Of a stretch of 64,000 nt of DNA, positions 8,395 to 19,050 are shown piece by piece. Within the stretch, counting starts at the first letter, position 1, and every line of letters begins with the position of its first letter. A program made the translations under genes and the position numbers. Origin of the DNA: Desulforadius tongensis (GTDB lineage: Bacteria > Bacillota > Desulfotomaculia > Desulfotomaculales > Desulfohalotomaculaceae); assembly GCF_016907915.1 (NCBI RefSeq), contig NZ_JAFBCW010000005.1, positions 45,981-109,980 of the forward strand, read 5' to 3'. Under the pieces are notes generated by a model. The model saw only the letters and a program-made list of their open reading frames with translations, did not search any database and was not told the origin of the DNA.

Positions 8395-10644
8395 ATGGAG
8401 CCGCGCAATAACGAAGGTTTAAAACCGGGTATCTGGCGGGAAATGGGCTTAACGGATGCGGAATTTGAAAAAGTTAAAAATATTTTGGGCCGGGAACCCA
8501 ATTACGTAGAGCTGGGTATATTTGCGGTAATGTGGTCTGAACACTGCAGTTACAAAACTTCCCGGCCGGTGTTAAAGTTTTTTCCCACCAGGGGCGAGCA
8601 CATTCTGCAGGGCCCCGGCGAGAATGCCGGTATTGTAGACATCGGCGACGGCCAGGCGGTGGTCTTTAAAATTGAAAGCCACAACCACCCCTCAGCCATT
8701 GAACCGTACCAGGGAGCGGCCACCGGGGTTGGCGGCATCCTGAGGGATGTGTTTACCATGGGGGCCCGCCCCATCGCACTGCTGGACTCGCTGCGCTTTG
8801 GCAGCCTGCAAAACCCGCGCACCCGCTACCTTTTCGGCGGGGTGGTGTCCGGTATATCCGGTTACGGCAACTGCGTCGGTGTACCCACCGTGGGTGGTGA
8901 AGTGTACTTTGCACCCAGTTATGAAGAAAATCCCCTGGTTAACGTAATGTGTGTAGGCCTGATAGACCATAAAGACATCAAAAAAGGAACGGCCTCCGGG
9001 ATAGGTAACCCGGTAATGGTGGTGGGAGCCCGCACCGGCCGGGACGGCATCCACGGTGCCACCTTTGCCTCGGAAGAACTGTCTGAGGAATCGGCAGAAA
9101 AGCGCCCGGCGGTGCAGGTGGGTGACCCCTTTATGGAAAAACTGCTGCTGGAGGCCTGCCTGGAGGTAATTAAGAGCGGTTACGTTGTGGGTATTCAAGA
9201 CATGGGGGCCGCCGGGTTAACCAGTTCTTCCTGTGAAATGGCCAGCCGGGCCGGCACCGGTATAGAGATGGACCTTTCGCTGGTGCCCCGCCGGGAAGAG
9301 GGAATGACCCCCTATGAACTGATGCTCTCTGAATCCCAGGAACGGATGCTGGTGGTGGTTAAGAAGGGCACCGCTGAAAAAGTAAAAGAAATTTTTGCCC
9401 GGTGGGATTTAGAAGCGGTGGTGGTGGGCCGGGTAACGGGTGACGGTATGCTGCGCCTTACCGAGGGAGAACAGGTGGTGGCGGAAATTCCGGCCCAGGC
9501 CCTTACCGATGAAGCACCGGTTTATGAACGCCCCTACAGTGAACCGGAATACTTGAGTGCGGTACAGGAATTACCGGTGGCGAAGATTCCTCAACCGGTG
9601 GATTATGAGCGGGTATTAATGGACCTCTTATCTTCGCCCAACATAGCCAGCAAAGAATGGGTTTACCGGCAGTACGACCATATGGTGGGCACCAATACCG
9701 TGGTGCGTCCCGGTTCCGACGCCGCTGTGCTGCGGGTGAAAGGAACCAAAAAGGGTATTGCCCTTACCACAGACTGCAACGGCCGCTACTGTTACCTGGA
9801 TCCTTATACGGGCGGCATGATAGCGGTGGCAGAAGCGGCCCGCAACCTGGTGTGTGCCGGGGCCAAACCGCTGGCCGTTACCAACTGCTTAAATTTCGGC
9901 AACCCGGAGAAGCCGGCAGTAATGTGGCAGTTTCGCCGGGCTGTGGAGGGAATGAGTGAAGCCTGCCGCAGCTTAAACACCCCGGTTACCGGCGGCAATG
10001 TGAGTTTTTACAATGAAACCAGGGAGACTGCGGTGTACCCCACCCCCACCGTGGGAATGGTGGGCTTAATTGAAGACTTGGACTACCGCTGCACCCAGGA
10101 CTTTAAGGACGAGGGCGACATTATCATTATGGTGGGAGAAACCAGGATGGAGCTGGGCGGCAGTGAATACCTGCGCGTGGCCCACGGCTTAGAAGCCAAG
10201 GGCAGGCCTCCCAAGATGGACTTGGAACTGGAGAAAAAGGTGCAGCAGGCGGTGCTGGAATCCATTAAAAGGGGTCTGGTAAAATCTGCCCACGACTGTT
10301 CCGAAGGCGGTTTGGCGGTGGCGCTGGCGGAAAGCTGTATTTCCGGCGGTATTGGTGCTGAAATTTACAGCGTAGAAAATATCCGGGGAGATGCCCTGCT
10401 CTTTGGCGAATCCCAGTCCCGCATTATTATCACCACCGCTGAAAACAATGTGGCTGAGTTAATCCGCTATCTTACAGTAATGGAGGTGCCCTTTACCCGC
10501 CTGGGAACGGTGGGAGGCAGGGAATTAAAAATTAACCTGCTGGATCCGGGCTGTGCTGCCGGGCGCCCGCGCGCCGTTATTAATCTTCCGGTATCAGAGA
10601 TGGAGAAAAGATGGCGGGGGGCAATAGAATGCTTAATGAAGTAA
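8395..10644 (+). CDS. purL: FGAM synthase subunit PurL (small type)
   Basis: ATP-dependent conversion of FGAR to FGAM with ammonia from PurQ. At 749 residues this is the short PurL that lacks the N-terminal PurS-like and C-terminal glutaminase domains of the large enzyme. It shows the AIRS-type motifs [33 protein letters not shown] near the N-terminus, [19 protein letters not shown] and [29 protein letters not shown] in the end of purQ serves as its ribosome site. The 3' end overlaps the purF start by 34 bases (10611-10644). Confidence 0.97.
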   Translation: MEPRNNEGLKPGIWREMGLTDAEFEKVKNILGREPNYVELGIFAVMWSEHCSYKTSRPVLKFFPTRGEHILQGPGENAGIVDIGDGQAVVFKIESHNHPSAIEPYQGAATGVGGILRDVFTMGARPIALLDSLRFGSLQNPRTRYLFGGVVSGISGYGNCVGVPTVGGEVYFAPSYEENPLVNVMCVGLIDHKDIKKGTASGIGNPVMVVGARTGRDGIHGATFASEELSEESAEKRPAVQVGDPFMEKLLLEACLEVIKSGYVVGIQDMGAAGLTSSSCEMASRAGTGIEMDLSLVPRREEGMTPYELMLSESQERMLVVVKKGTAEKVKEIFARWDLEAVVVGRVTGDGMLRLTEGEQVVAEIPAQALTDEAPVYERPYSEPEYLSAVQELPVAKIPQPVDYERVLMDLLSSPNIASKEWVYRQYDHMVGTNTVVRPGSDAAVLRVKGTKKGIALTTDCNGRYCYLDPYTGGMIAVAEAARNLVCAGAKPLAVTNCLNFGNPEKPAVMWQFRRAVEGMSEACRSLNTPVTGGNVSFYNETRETAVYPTPTVGMVGLIEDLDYRCTQDFKDEGDIIIMVGETRMELGGSEYLRVAHGLEAKGRPPKMDLELEKKVQQAVLESIKRGLVKSAHDCSEGGLAVALAESCISGGIGAEIYSVENIRGDALLFGESQSRIIITTAENNVAELIRYLTVMEVPFTRLGTVGGRELKINLLDPGCAAGRPRAVINLPVSEMEKRWRGAIECLMK

Positions 10645-12056
10645 GGAATTATTCGGCCTGGTGGCAGAGGGACAAAATGCGGGAGGAATGCGGCGTATTT
10701 GGCATTTACGCTCCCGGTATGGATGTAGCCCAGCTGACCTATTTCGGGTTGTACGCGCTGCAGCACCGGGGACAGGAAAGTGCCGGCATTGCCGCTGCCA
10801 GCGGCAGCGGTATAAAACTGTATAAAAACATGGGCCTGGTGCCGGAGGTGTTTGGCAGCGGCGTTATAAAAACCCTTGCCGGACATGCCGCCATTGGGCA
10901 TGTGCGTTATTCCACCACCGGTTCCAGTGAACTGGCCAACGCCCAGCCGCTGGTGTTTAGGCACAGTAAGGGAATGCTCAGCCTGGCCCACAACGGCAAC
11001 CTTACCAATGTCAGTGCCTTAAGGGAGATGCTGTACAATAATGGGGCGATATTCCAGTCTACCACTGACAGTGAAGTAATTGTTAACCTTATCGCCCGCT
11101 ACAGCCAGCAAAGCCTGGAAGCGGCCATCATGAAGGCGATGATCGACATTGAAGGAGCCTATTCCCTGGTTATATTAACGGCAGAAGCACTGTATGCTGT
11201 GCGGGACCCATACGGTTTTCGCCCGCTCTGTTTGGGACGCGTGGGCAGGGGATGGGTGGTGGCTTCGGAAAGCTGTGCCCTGGACACCATTGGGGCGGAG
11301 TTTATACGTGATGTAATGCCCGGGGAAATTGTGCGCCTGGACAAAGACGGTTTAACTTCACTGCAGACCATGGCCGCTTCCAAACCGGCCCACTGTATTT
11401 TTGAATACATTTATTTTGCCCGGCCGGACAGCACCATAGACGGTTTTCACGTCAATAAGGTGCGCCGGGAGATGGGCCGCCGGTTGGCCAGGGAGTACCA
11501 GGTGGAAGCGGATATAGTAATTCCGGTGCCGGACAGCGGCACCGCGGCGGCCAGGGGGTATGCCCAGGAGGCGGGAATACCCTTTGAAGAGGGATTGATG
11601 AAAAACCGCTACATCGGCCGTACCTTTATCCAACCCACCCAGCAGATGCGGGATTTGGGAGTGCGCCTGAAGATCAACCCCATGCGTGAGGTGCTGGCCG
11701 GTAAACGGGTAATTATGGTGGACGACTCGCTGGTCCGGGGCACCACCAGTAGAAAAATAGTTAAAATGCTGCGGGACGCGGGGGTGGTGGAGGTGCACCT
11801 GTGCTTGAGTTCACCGCCGGTGGTGGCCGGCTGCCATTACGGCATTGACACCAGCGACAGAAAGGAACTGATTGCCGCTGCCAAGTCGGTGGAAGAGATA
11901 CGCCAGGCGGTGGGGGCCGACGGTTTGTATTACCTCAGCCAGGAGGGCCTGCTGGACATATTCGGTGAACGGGGTCAAAACTTCTGCTGTGCCTGTTTTG
12001 ATAAGAAATACCCGGTACAGGTGCCAAAGGATGCGGGTAAGTTTAGTTTGGAATAG
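10611..12056 (+). CDS. purF: Amidophosphoribosyltransferase
   Basis: Commits PRPP to purine synthesis by forming phosphoribosylamine. The N-terminal Ntn glutaminase has a propeptide ending MREE before the catalytic Cys in CGVFGIY (residue 27 from this start). [12 protein letters not shown] and AHNGNLTN follow. The phosphoribosyltransferase domain has [14 protein letters not shown], the PRPP loop. The C-terminal NFCCACF holds the CxxC pair expected for the [4Fe-4S] cluster of the Bacillus-type, oxygen-sensitive enzyme. The ATG at 10611 or the one at 10629 could be used; both lie inside purL and both have purine-rich upstream bases. Allosteric inhibition by nucleotides is known for the family. 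Confidence 0.96.
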   Translation: MAGGNRMLNEVRNYSAWWQRDKMREECGVFGIYAPGMDVAQLTYFGLYALQHRGQESAGIAAASGSGIKLYKNMGLVPEVFGSGVIKTLAGHAAIGHVRYSTTGSSELANAQPLVFRHSKGMLSLAHNGNLTNVSALREMLYNNGAIFQSTTDSEVIVNLIARYSQQSLEAAIMKAMIDIEGAYSLVILTAEALYAVRDPYGFRPLCLGRVGRGWVVASESCALDTIGAEFIRDVMPGEIVRLDKDGLTSLQTMAASKPAHCIFEYIYFARPDSTIDGFHVNKVRREMGRRLAREYQVEADIVIPVPDSGTAAARGYAQEAGIPFEEGLMKNRYIGRTFIQPTQQMRDLGVRLKINPMREVLAGKRVIMVDDSLVRGTTSRKIVKMLRDAGVVEVHLCLSSPPVVAGCHYGIDTSDRKELIAAAKSVEEIRQAVGADGLYYLSQEGLLDIFGERGQNFCCACFDKKYPVQVPKDAGKFSLE

Positions 12057-12070
12057 ACCGGGAGGTTATT

Positions 12071-13117
12071 ATGGATAAACAAGACAAACAACCACTGACC
12101 TATGCCGGTGCCGGGGTGGATATAGATGCCGGGAACAGGGCGGTGGAACTGATCAAAAAATCTGTGCAGAGCACCTACCGCCCCGGTGTGCTGGGGGGTA
12201 TCGGCGGTTTCGGCGGCCTGTTCGCACCGGACATGACCAAGTACAAAGAACCGGTGCTGGTATCCGGCACCGACGGGGTGGGTACCAAGCTGAGGGTGGC
12301 TCAAATGATGAACAAGCACGACACCATTGGCATTGATGCGGTGGCCATGTGTGTTAACGATATACTGGTGCAGGGTGCCGAACCCCTCTTTTACCTGGAC
12401 TACCTGGCGCTGGGCAAACTGGTGCCGGAGCTGGTGGCCGAAATTGTAGCCGGTATTGCCGAGGGATGCCGCCGGTCCGGCTGTGCCTTAATTGGCGGAG
12501 AAACGGCAGAAATGCCCGGTTTTTACCGCCCCAATGAGTATGACATTGCCGGCTTTGTGGTTGGTGTGGTTGAAAAATCAAAGATTATAGACGGTACAAA
12601 GATTGCCCGGGGGGATGTGCTGGTGGGGCTGCCATCTTCAGGGCTGCACTCCAACGGTTATTCGCTGGTACGGAAAGCGCTGTTTGAAGCGGCCGGTTAT
12701 GATATAGACACCCGGCTGCCGGAGCTGGACTGCACAGTGGGGGAAGAACTGTTAAAACCAACCCGCATTTACGTGCCGGCGGTACGGCCGCTGCTGGAGA
12801 AGTTCCACCTGAAGGGGATGGCTCACATCACCGGCGGGGGAATTACGGAAAACCTGCCCCGGGTGCTTAAGCAGGGCCAAATGGCGGTGGTGGACTGCAG
12901 TGCCTGGGAAGTGCCGGCGGTGTTCCGGGTAATTAAAGAAATTGGTCATCTATCTGAGGAAGAAATGCTGCGCACCTTCAACATGGGCATCGGCATGGTG
13001 CTGGTGGTATCACCCCAGGAGGTGGATGCGGTGTTAGCGGATTTGAAAGAACGGGGCGAGAAGGCTTGCATTATTGGGGAAGTTACCGCGGGCGAGAAGG
13101 CGGTGCGGTATAAATAA
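12071..13117 (+). CDS. purM: Phosphoribosylaminoimidazole synthetase (AIR synthetase)
   Basis: ATP-dependent ring closure of FGAM to AIR. The 348-residue protein starts with [19 protein letters not shown], then has [14 protein letters not shown] and [18 protein letters not shown], the ATP-binding core of the PurM/SelD superfamily, and GIGMVLVV near the C-terminus. GGGAGGTT is 5-12 bases before the ATG, 14 bases after purF. It lies between purF and purN in operon order. Confidence 0.97.
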   Translation: MDKQDKQPLTYAGAGVDIDAGNRAVELIKKSVQSTYRPGVLGGIGGFGGLFAPDMTKYKEPVLVSGTDGVGTKLRVAQMMNKHDTIGIDAVAMCVNDILVQGAEPLFYLDYLALGKLVPELVAEIVAGIAEGCRRSGCALIGGETAEMPGFYRPNEYDIAGFVVGVVEKSKIIDGTKIARGDVLVGLPSSGLHSNGYSLVRKALFEAAGYDIDTRLPELDCTVGEELLKPTRIYVPAVRPLLEKFHLKGMAHITGGGITENLPRVLKQGQMAVVDCSAWEVPAVFRVIKEIGHLSEEEMLRTFNMGIGMVLVVSPQEVDAVLADLKERGEKACIIGEVTAGEKAVRYK

Positions 13118-13136
13118 AATATGGGGAAGTGAAACT

Positions 13137-13760
13137 ATGGCACCGGTTTCCCTGGGTGTACTGGCCTCCGGGCGGGGTTCTAATTTACAATCTATCATTG
13201 ATGCCTGCCGGCGGGGCGATATCAAGGCAGAGGTTAAGGTAGTAATTAGTGACCGGCAGGATGCTTATGCCCTGAAGCGGGCGGAAAAACACGGCATTGA
13301 CGCCTACTATATAAATATTAAAGACTACCAGGATAAGGCAGCTTACGAAACAAAGATAGTGGAACTGCTCAGGCGGTATAACGTGCAGCTGGTGTGCCTG
13401 GCAGGATACATGCGTTTGGTGGGGCCTACGGTACTAAATGCTTTTCCCTGGCGGATTATGAATATCCACCCTTCGCTGCTGCCCTCTTTTCCCGGCCTGC
13501 ACGCTCAAAAGCAGGCGCTGGACTGCGGGGTAAAAGTATCCGGCTGCACCGTTCATTTTGTGGACGAAGGGATGGATAGCGGGCCCATTATATTACAGGC
13601 CTGTGTGCCGGTATATGATGATGATACCGAAGACAGCCTGGCAGAACGGATTTTGGAACAGGAGCACAAAATTTATCCCCGAGCTGTTGGGCTGTTTGCG
13701 GAAGGTAAGTTAATTGTGCGGGGGAAAAAAGTATTTATAAGGGAGGCTGGCAATGATTAA
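13137..13760 (+). CDS. purN: Glycinamide ribonucleotide formyltransferase
   Basis: Transfers a formyl group from 10-formyl-THF to GAR. The protein contains [16 protein letters not shown] at the N-terminus, [11 protein letters not shown], the catalytic [12 protein letters not shown] motif and [18 protein letters not shown] start it at the ATG at 13137 (207 residues); a longer frame extends upstream into purM but those codons do not resemble PurN. A weak GGGGAAG precedes the start. The end overlaps purH by 8 bases. Confidence 0.95.
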   Translation: MAPVSLGVLASGRGSNLQSIIDACRRGDIKAEVKVVISDRQDAYALKRAEKHGIDAYYINIKDYQDKAAYETKIVELLRRYNVQLVCLAGYMRLVGPTVLNAFPWRIMNIHPSLLPSFPGLHAQKQALDCGVKVSGCTVHFVDEGMDSGPIILQACVPVYDDDTEDSLAERILEQEHKIYPRAVGLFAEGKLIVRGKKVFIREAGND

Positions 13761-15285
13761 GCGGGCACTGATTAGTGTATCCAACAAGGATGGTTTGGTA
13801 GAATTTGGGCGCGGCCTGGCCCAGTTGGGGGTGGAAATTGTTTCCACCGGGGGTACTGCCAGGACACTGAAAGAGGCGGGAGTACCGGTGACCTATATAT
13901 CCCATGTGACCGGTTTCCCGGAGATTTTAGACGGCAGGGTGAAAACGCTGCACCCCAAGGTACACGGCGGCATACTGGCCATGCGTACCGAAGAACATTT
14001 AAAACAGCTGAAAGAACTGGACATCACCCCCATAGATTTGGTGGTGGTAAATCTGTATCCCTTTAGGGAAACGGTGGCCAAGCCCGGTGTAACTTTGGCC
14101 GAAGCCATTGAAAATATCGACATCGGCGGTCCCACCATGGTACGGGCGGCAGCTAAAAACTACCAGAATGTACTGGTAGTGGTGAATCCCCGGCGTTACC
14201 GTGAAGTGCTGGAGGCGCTGCAGAAGAATGCCGTTTCCGCTGAGCTGCGGCTGGCACTGGCCAGGGAAGCCTTTGCCCACACCGCCGCCTATGACAGTGC
14301 CATTTCCAGCTATCTTACCGGGGTGGCCGGAGAAACCTTCCCGGTGGAACTAAGTGTAACTGCCCAATTGGTTCAAACCCTGCGCTACGGTGAGAACCCG
14401 CACCAAAAGGCGGCCTTTTACCGTCACCGGTCAGTACAGGGGGCTTGTATAGCCAATGCGGAACAGCTGCACGGTAAGGAACTTTCATACAATAACATCC
14501 TGGATGCCAACGCGGCCCTGGAACTGGCCAGGGAATTTTCTGAGCCCACAGCGGCCATCATCAAGCACAACAATCCCTGCGGCTGTGCCAGCGCCGGTGA
14601 ACTGGCAGCGGCCTATGAAAGGGCACTGGAAGGTGACCCGGTATCTGCCTTTGGCGGCATAGTGGCCTGCAATCGCCCGGTGGACGGGGCCACTGCGAAA
14701 AAAATGAGCGAAATTTTCCTGGAGGCAGTTATAGCTCCGGACTTTACCGGGGAAGCCCTGGAGGTGCTGACTAAAAAACCCAACCTGCGGCTTTTAAAGA
14801 CAGGGGACCTGACCATCCAGACCAACGACACCATGGAAATACGCAAGGTAAACGGCGGCCTGCTGCTGCAGCAAACCGACCGTCAGCTGCTGGACCCGGA
14901 ACAATTAAAAGTGGTAACGGAAAAGCAGCCCACCGGGCAGGAACTGGAGGAATTGATCTTTGCCATGACCATTGTAAAACATGTGAAATCAAATGCCATC
15001 GTGGTAACCAGGGACAAGCAGTTGATTGGTGTAGGTGCCGGTCAAATGAACCGGGTGGGATCAGCCAACATTGCCTTAAACCAGGCCGGGGAGAAAGCCA
15101 GGGGTGCAGTGCTGGCATCGGACGCTTTCTTCCCCTTCCGGGATACGGTGGATGCCGCGGCTAAGGCCGGTATTAAGTCTATTATTCAACCGGGCGGCTC
15201 CAAGCGGGACAGCGAGTCAATAGAAGCGTGCAACGAGCACGGTTTATCCATGGTATTTACCGGAATGAGGCACTTTAAGCATTAA
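13753..15285 (+). CDS. purH: Bifunctional AICAR transformylase / IMP cyclohydrolase
   Basis: Last two steps to IMP. The MGS-like cyclohydrolase domain occupies roughly residues 1-195 ([63 protein letters not shown]). The transformylase domain follows with [23 protein letters not shown] and the C-terminal [20 protein letters not shown]. The total of 510 residues is standard. GGGAGGC is a few bases upstream of the ATG. It overlaps purN, so the two formyltransferase genes are translationally coupled. Confidence 0.97.
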   Translation: MIKRALISVSNKDGLVEFGRGLAQLGVEIVSTGGTARTLKEAGVPVTYISHVTGFPEILDGRVKTLHPKVHGGILAMRTEEHLKQLKELDITPIDLVVVNLYPFRETVAKPGVTLAEAIENIDIGGPTMVRAAAKNYQNVLVVVNPRRYREVLEALQKNAVSAELRLALAREAFAHTAAYDSAISSYLTGVAGETFPVELSVTAQLVQTLRYGENPHQKAAFYRHRSVQGACIANAEQLHGKELSYNNILDANAALELAREFSEPTAAIIKHNNPCGCASAGELAAAYERALEGDPVSAFGGIVACNRPVDGATAKKMSEIFLEAVIAPDFTGEALEVLTKKPNLRLLKTGDLTIQTNDTMEIRKVNGGLLLQQTDRQLLDPEQLKVVTEKQPTGQELEELIFAMTIVKHVKSNAIVVTRDKQLIGVGAGQMNRVGSANIALNQAGEKARGAVLASDAFFPFRDTVDAAAKAGIKSIIQPGGSKRDSESIEACNEHGLSMVFTGMRHFKH

Positions 15286-15356
15286 TCACCTTAAATAATG
15301 TCCAAAGGCTCGCCAACCGGGCTGTAAATTAAAACTATACGGAGGTTTTTCGATTA

Positions 15357-16622
15357 ATGAAGGTTCTTGTGGTGGGGGGCGGCGGCCGTGAACACGCGCT
15401 GGTTTGGAAAATAGCTCAAAGCCCCAAAGTGGATAAAATATACTGTGCCCCGGGCAATGCCGGTATCGCTCAACTGGCTGCCTGTGTAGATATTAAGGCC
15501 GGTGATGTGGATGCCCTGCTTAAATTTGCGGTCAAAGAAAATATCCACCTGACGGTGGTGGGGCCCGAGGCACCGCTCATTGAAGGAATAGTTGACAAAT
15601 TCAACCGGGCCGGGCTGCGCATTTTCGGGCCCGGCAGAGATGCCGCCCAGCTGGAGGGCAGTAAGGCGCTGGCCAAACATTTCATGGCTGAGTACGGCAT
15701 TCCCACCGCCAGGTATGCTGCTTTTCACGACGCCAAAGAAGCCATGGACCATGTGCGGGAAAAGAACTGTCCCCTGGTGGTTAAAGCATCCGGCCTGGCC
15801 GCCGGCAAGGGGGTTATTGTTTGTGAATACGTGGCGGACGCCCTGGATGCTGTAAGAAGGGTGATGGTGGATAAGGAATTTGGTGCAGCGGGAACGCAGG
15901 TGGTCATTGAAGAACGGCTGGAAGGGGAAGAAGTAAGCGTACTGGCCTTTACCGACGGGAAGACCATTGTACCCATGGTGCCATCCCAGGACCACAAGCG
16001 GGTATTTGACAACGACCGGGGTCCAAACACCGGCGGCATGGGAGCATATGCACCGGCACCGCTGTACACGCCGGAACTGCATCAAAGGGTGGTAAAGGAA
16101 ATATTGGAGCCCACCATTAAAGGAATGGCCGAACAGGGTTGGTCCTATAAAGGGGTAATTTACGCCGGGCTGATGGTAACTAAAGACGGTCCTAAAGTGC
16201 TGGAATATAACGTGCGCTTTGGTGACCCGGAAACCCAACCGGTGCTGTCACTGCTGGACACCGACCTGGTGGAGATAATGGAGGCGGTGATAGATGAGCG
16301 CCTGGATCAAATAGAAGTGAAGTGGAAAAAGGGTGCATCCGTCTGTGTGGTAATGTCTGCTCCGGGCTATCCCGGCAGTTACCCCAAGGGCGATGTTATT
16401 ACCGGGTTGGATAAAGTACCCCGGGAGGTGGTGGTATTCCACGCCGGCACCGCTGTGAAAGAGGGAGAAATTGTCACCAGCGGCGGCCGGGTGCTGGGAG
16501 TAACCGCAGTGGGTAGTGACATCAGCGATGCTGTAGAGAAAGCCTATCATGGGGTGGAGCAGATAAACTTCAACGGTGCCCATTACCGGAAGGACATTGG
16601 AGCAAAGGCGATAAAGAGCTAG
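15357..16622 (+). CDS. purD: Phosphoribosylamine-glycine ligase (GAR synthetase)
   Basis: ATP-grasp ligase joining phosphoribosylamine and glycine. It starts KVLVVGGGGREHALVWKIA and contains VVGPEAPLIEGIVDKF, VVKASGLAAGKGVIV, and the ATP-grasp block RGPNTGGMGAYAPAPLY followed by VLEYNVRFGDPETQ. The protein has 421 residues. CGGAGG precedes the ATG after a 71-base gap from purH. It is the last gene of the operon, followed by a terminator, and completes the route from PRPP to IMP in this cluster apart from purK. Confidence 0.97.
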   Translation: MKVLVVGGGGREHALVWKIAQSPKVDKIYCAPGNAGIAQLAACVDIKAGDVDALLKFAVKENIHLTVVGPEAPLIEGIVDKFNRAGLRIFGPGRDAAQLEGSKALAKHFMAEYGIPTARYAAFHDAKEAMDHVREKNCPLVVKASGLAAGKGVIVCEYVADALDAVRRVMVDKEFGAAGTQVVIEERLEGEEVSVLAFTDGKTIVPMVPSQDHKRVFDNDRGPNTGGMGAYAPAPLYTPELHQRVVKEILEPTIKGMAEQGWSYKGVIYAGLMVTKDGPKVLEYNVRFGDPETQPVLSLLDTDLVEIMEAVIDERLDQIEVKWKKGASVCVVMSAPGYPGSYPKGDVITGLDKVPREVVVFHAGTAVKEGEIVTSGGRVLGVTAVGSDISDAVEKAYHGVEQINFNGAHYRKDIGAKAIKS

Positions 16623-16650
16623 CTGTACGGGTTAAAAATTAGGCCATAAT

Positions 16651-16700
16651 AAAACCGGTCAACCACTGATGTGGAGCGGCCGGTTTTTCTTTCTTTTTTT
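16651..16700 (+). terminator. Rho-independent terminator of the pur operon
   Basis: AAAACCGG (16651-16658) pairs with CCGGTTTT (16680-16687), enclosing an inner CCAC/GTGG stem, followed by a long T-rich run (TTTCTTTCTTTTTTT). Confidence 0.85.
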
Positions 16701-16716
16701 AACGCATTAAAGGATT

Positions 16717-16722
16717 TATAAT
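16717..16722 (+). promoter_or_regulatory. Candidate -10 element upstream of yerC-hisZ
   Basis: TATAAT at 16717-16722, about 50 bases before the yerC ATG. The matching -35 would fall in the T-run of the preceding terminator and is poor. Confidence 0.4.
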
Positions 16723-16773
16723 CGTCAGCGTCGAATTGCGGGAATAATATCACCAAATGGGAGGGATACGTTT

Positions 16774-17115
16774 ATGAATCAATACGAGGGTAAACTAAAG
16801 GATCCGTTGAATGACCGGTTGTTTGAAGCGGTTCTTACCCTAGAAACAATAGATGATTGCTATCGTTTCTTTGAAGATATTTGCACCGTAGCTGAACTGC
16901 GGGCGTTGGCCCAGCGATTGGAGGTGGCCAAAATGCTGCAGGCTAACCGTACTTACAGTGAAATAGCGGAAAAAACAGGAGCCAGCACAGCCACCATCAG
17001 CCGGGTGAAGCGCTGTTTAAATTACGGTGCCGATGGCTATAAAACGGTGCTGGAGCGTTTGGCTAAGAAAGAAAAGGGATTGGAAAAACCATTGGATGAA
17101 CAAGGGAGAGATTAA
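16774..17115 (+). CDS. yerC: TrpR-like regulator, YerC/YecD family (HisR-type)
   Basis: A 113-residue helix-rich protein of the TrpR superfamily. The pattern YRFFEDICTVAELRALAQRL followed by VAKMLQANRTYSEIAEKTGAS and TATISRVKRCLNYG is the TrpR-type helix-turn-helix. GGGAGGG precedes the ATG. YerC-family proteins in Firmicutes have been proposed to control histidine metabolism genes; the position one base before hisZ supports that here. The operator is not known from this sequence, though a palindrome in the hisG promoter is a candidate. It is probably co-transcribed with hisZ. Confidence 0.9.
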   Translation: MNQYEGKLKDPLNDRLFEAVLTLETIDDCYRFFEDICTVAELRALAQRLEVAKMLQANRTYSEIAEKTGASTATISRVKRCLNYGADGYKTVLERLAKKEKGLEKPLDEQGRD

Positions 17116-17116
17116 T

Positions 17117-18304
17117 ATGGTATCACCGAGATTCGGGCGTTTACCCGAAGGAGTAAGAGACCTGCTGCCTGCCGAAGCCAGGCGCAAGCGGCAGCTGGAA
17201 CAGGGTTTTGCAGAACTGGCGGAGAACTGGGGCTACCAGGAAGTGGCCACTCCCACCTTTGAATACTTTGAAAACTTATGCTCGGGAGAAGATGACGATG
17301 ATAAGCTGTATAAATTTTTAGATCGTAAAGGTCATTTAATGGCCCTGCGGCCGGACCTCACCAGGCCCATTGCCAGGCTGGTGGCCACCAGGATGCGTCA
17401 TGCCCCCCTGCCCCTGCGTTTGTACTATTTATCCCACGCCTTTAACTATGAAGAACCGCTGGTGAGGCGGCAGAGGGAGTTTTACCAGGCGGGGGTGGAA
17501 ATACTGGGTGCCGCCGGCCCGGCGGCGGATGCCGAAGCGGTGGCGCTGGCGGTGGAAGCACTGCAGACCTGCGGGCTGAAGGACTTTCGCTTCAGTTTAG
17601 GCAACGTGGGCATATTCCACAGTTTAATGGAAGAATTAAACCTTCCGCCGGAGCAGGTGCAGGCCATTAAAAAGGCGGTGGAAAACAAAGATTTTGTACG
17701 ATTGGGTGAACACCTGGCTGCCGGGGATATTGCGGTGGAAAAACAGCAGCGGGTGGCCCGGTTGTTATCACTGCGCGGCGGCCCCGGGGTACTGGCCCAG
17801 GCGGAGGAAATACTGGACAGTGAAGAGGCGCTGAAAGCCCTGGATAACTTAAAGCAGGTGTACCAAACCCTGGAAAGTTACGGGCTGCAGCAGCATGTGA
17901 CGCTGGATTTGGGTTTGCTGCTGGGGTTGGATTATTACACCGGGGTGATTTTTGAAGGTTACACTTTATCCCTGGGCTTCCCGGTCTGCGGCGGCGGGCG
18001 GTACGACCGCCTGGTGGGGCACTTTGGCTACCATCTGCCGGCCACCGGTTTTGCATTAAATGTAGACCAGATAATGGTGGCCATAGAAAAGCAGCAGGGC
18101 CCGGCGGAGGAGCCGCCGGTGGACGTGCTGGTGGCCTGGGCAGAAAACAGCTTACCGGCAGCGGTGAAGAAAGTGAGAGAGCTGAGATCCCAGGGCCTGA
18201 AAGTGCAGCTGGAGTTGGAGCCGGGTATTTCAGAGCAGCGGCGCGGTAGGAAAGTGAATAAAGTTATATACATTAACGCCCAGGGTGCGGAAGAAGTAAT
18301 TTAG
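17117..18304 (+). CDS. hisZ: ATP phosphoribosyltransferase regulatory subunit HisZ
   Basis: A catalytically inactive histidyl-tRNA-synthetase-like subunit needed by short-form HisG. From the ATG at 17117 it reads VSPRFGRLPEGVRDLLPAEA, then has a class II synthetase fold with LRPDLTRPIARLVATRM and the LDLGLLLGLDYYTGVIFEGY motif, and a GGRYDRL segment. Its 395 residues and the reduced C-terminal anticodon-binding region fit HisZ rather than HisS. The longer upstream frame (from 17027) overlaps yerC and is not used because GGGAGAG at 17103-17109 supports the ATG. It lies immediately upstream of hisG, its partner. Confidence 0.95.
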   Translation: MVSPRFGRLPEGVRDLLPAEARRKRQLEQGFAELAENWGYQEVATPTFEYFENLCSGEDDDDKLYKFLDRKGHLMALRPDLTRPIARLVATRMRHAPLPLRLYYLSHAFNYEEPLVRRQREFYQAGVEILGAAGPAADAEAVALAVEALQTCGLKDFRFSLGNVGIFHSLMEELNLPPEQVQAIKKAVENKDFVRLGEHLAAGDIAVEKQQRVARLLSLRGGPGVLAQAEEILDSEEALKALDNLKQVYQTLESYGLQQHVTLDLGLLLGLDYYTGVIFEGYTLSLGFPVCGGGRYDRLVGHFGYHLPATGFALNVDQIMVAIEKQQGPAEEPPVDVLVAWAENSLPAAVKKVRELRSQGLKVQLELEPGISEQRRGRKVNKVIYINAQGAEEVI

Positions 18305-18313
18305 CAGAAAAGC

Positions 18314-18342
18314 TTGACAGCTCTACCGCAGTAGTTTATCAT
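18314..18342 (+). promoter_or_regulatory. Strong sigma-A promoter before hisG with a palindrome in its spacer
   Basis: TTGACA (18314-18319), a 17-base spacer and TATCAT (18337-18342). The spacer contains the perfect palindrome CTACCGCAGTAG core CTAC-N4-GTAG at 18323-18334, well placed for a repressor to block RNA polymerase. Assignment to the YerC/HisR regulator is inference. Confidence 0.65.
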
Positions 18343-18384
18343 TTTATCATATCATTAATTTAACTAACTAAAGGAGGCGGCGTT

Positions 18385-19050
18385 TTGACTGCGGCTGCTA
18401 ACCGTATAACTTTTGCCATACCCAAGGGAACTTTATTTAAACCAAGCATAAAACTCTTAGAAGCGGTAGGGTTTAACTGTGAACCTTTGAAAAGGGAATC
18501 GCGGCAGCTGGTGTTTAGCGATCAATCCCGGGGGGTTCAATACATAATTTGCCGGCCCACCGACATTCCCACCTTTGTAGAATACGGTTCGGCGGACTTT
18601 GGTTTGGTGGGCAAAGATACCATTGTTGAGCAGCAAAAAGATGTCTGCGAACTGCTGGATTTAAGATACGGCGGGTGCCGCTTTGTGGTGGCAGTGCCTG
18701 AGCGGCTGAAGGACATAAAACTGGAGCAGTGGGGCCGCGCCCGGGTGGCCACCAAATTCCCCAGGGTGGCGGAGGAATATTTTCGCAGCATCGGCCTGCA
18801 GATGGAAATAATTAAACTGCACGGCAATATTGAACTGGCACCCATTGTGGGACTGGCTGAAATGATTGTGGATATTGTTTCCACCGGGCGCACGTTGAGG
18901 GAAAACAATTTAGTGCCGGTGGCGGAGGTAATGAACTCCACCGCGCGGCTGATTGCCAACAGGGTAAGTCACCGCTACAAAGCGGAGCGGGTAAACGCAT
19001 TGGTAGAAAAATTTAGAAATGCAGTTAACGGGGGGTTGTTTGATGATTAA
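18385..19050 (+). CDS. hisG: ATP phosphoribosyltransferase catalytic subunit, short form
   Basis: First step of histidine synthesis, joining ATP and PRPP. The 221-residue protein is the short HisG lacking the regulatory C-terminal domain, so it depends on HisZ. It reads [20 protein letters not shown], has [23 protein letters not shown] in pieces, and the PRPP-binding [16 protein letters not shown]. The TTG at 18385 is chosen because AAGGAGG lies 7 bases upstream. The 3' end overlaps hisD by 8 bases. Confidence 0.96.
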   Translation: MTAAANRITFAIPKGTLFKPSIKLLEAVGFNCEPLKRESRQLVFSDQSRGVQYIICRPTDIPTFVEYGSADFGLVGKDTIVEQQKDVCELLDLRYGGCRFVVAVPERLKDIKLEQWGRARVATKFPRVAEEYFRSIGLQMEIIKLHGNIELAPIVGLAEMIVDIVSTGRTLRENNLVPVAEVMNSTARLIANRVSHRYKAERVNALVEKFRNAVNGGLFDD

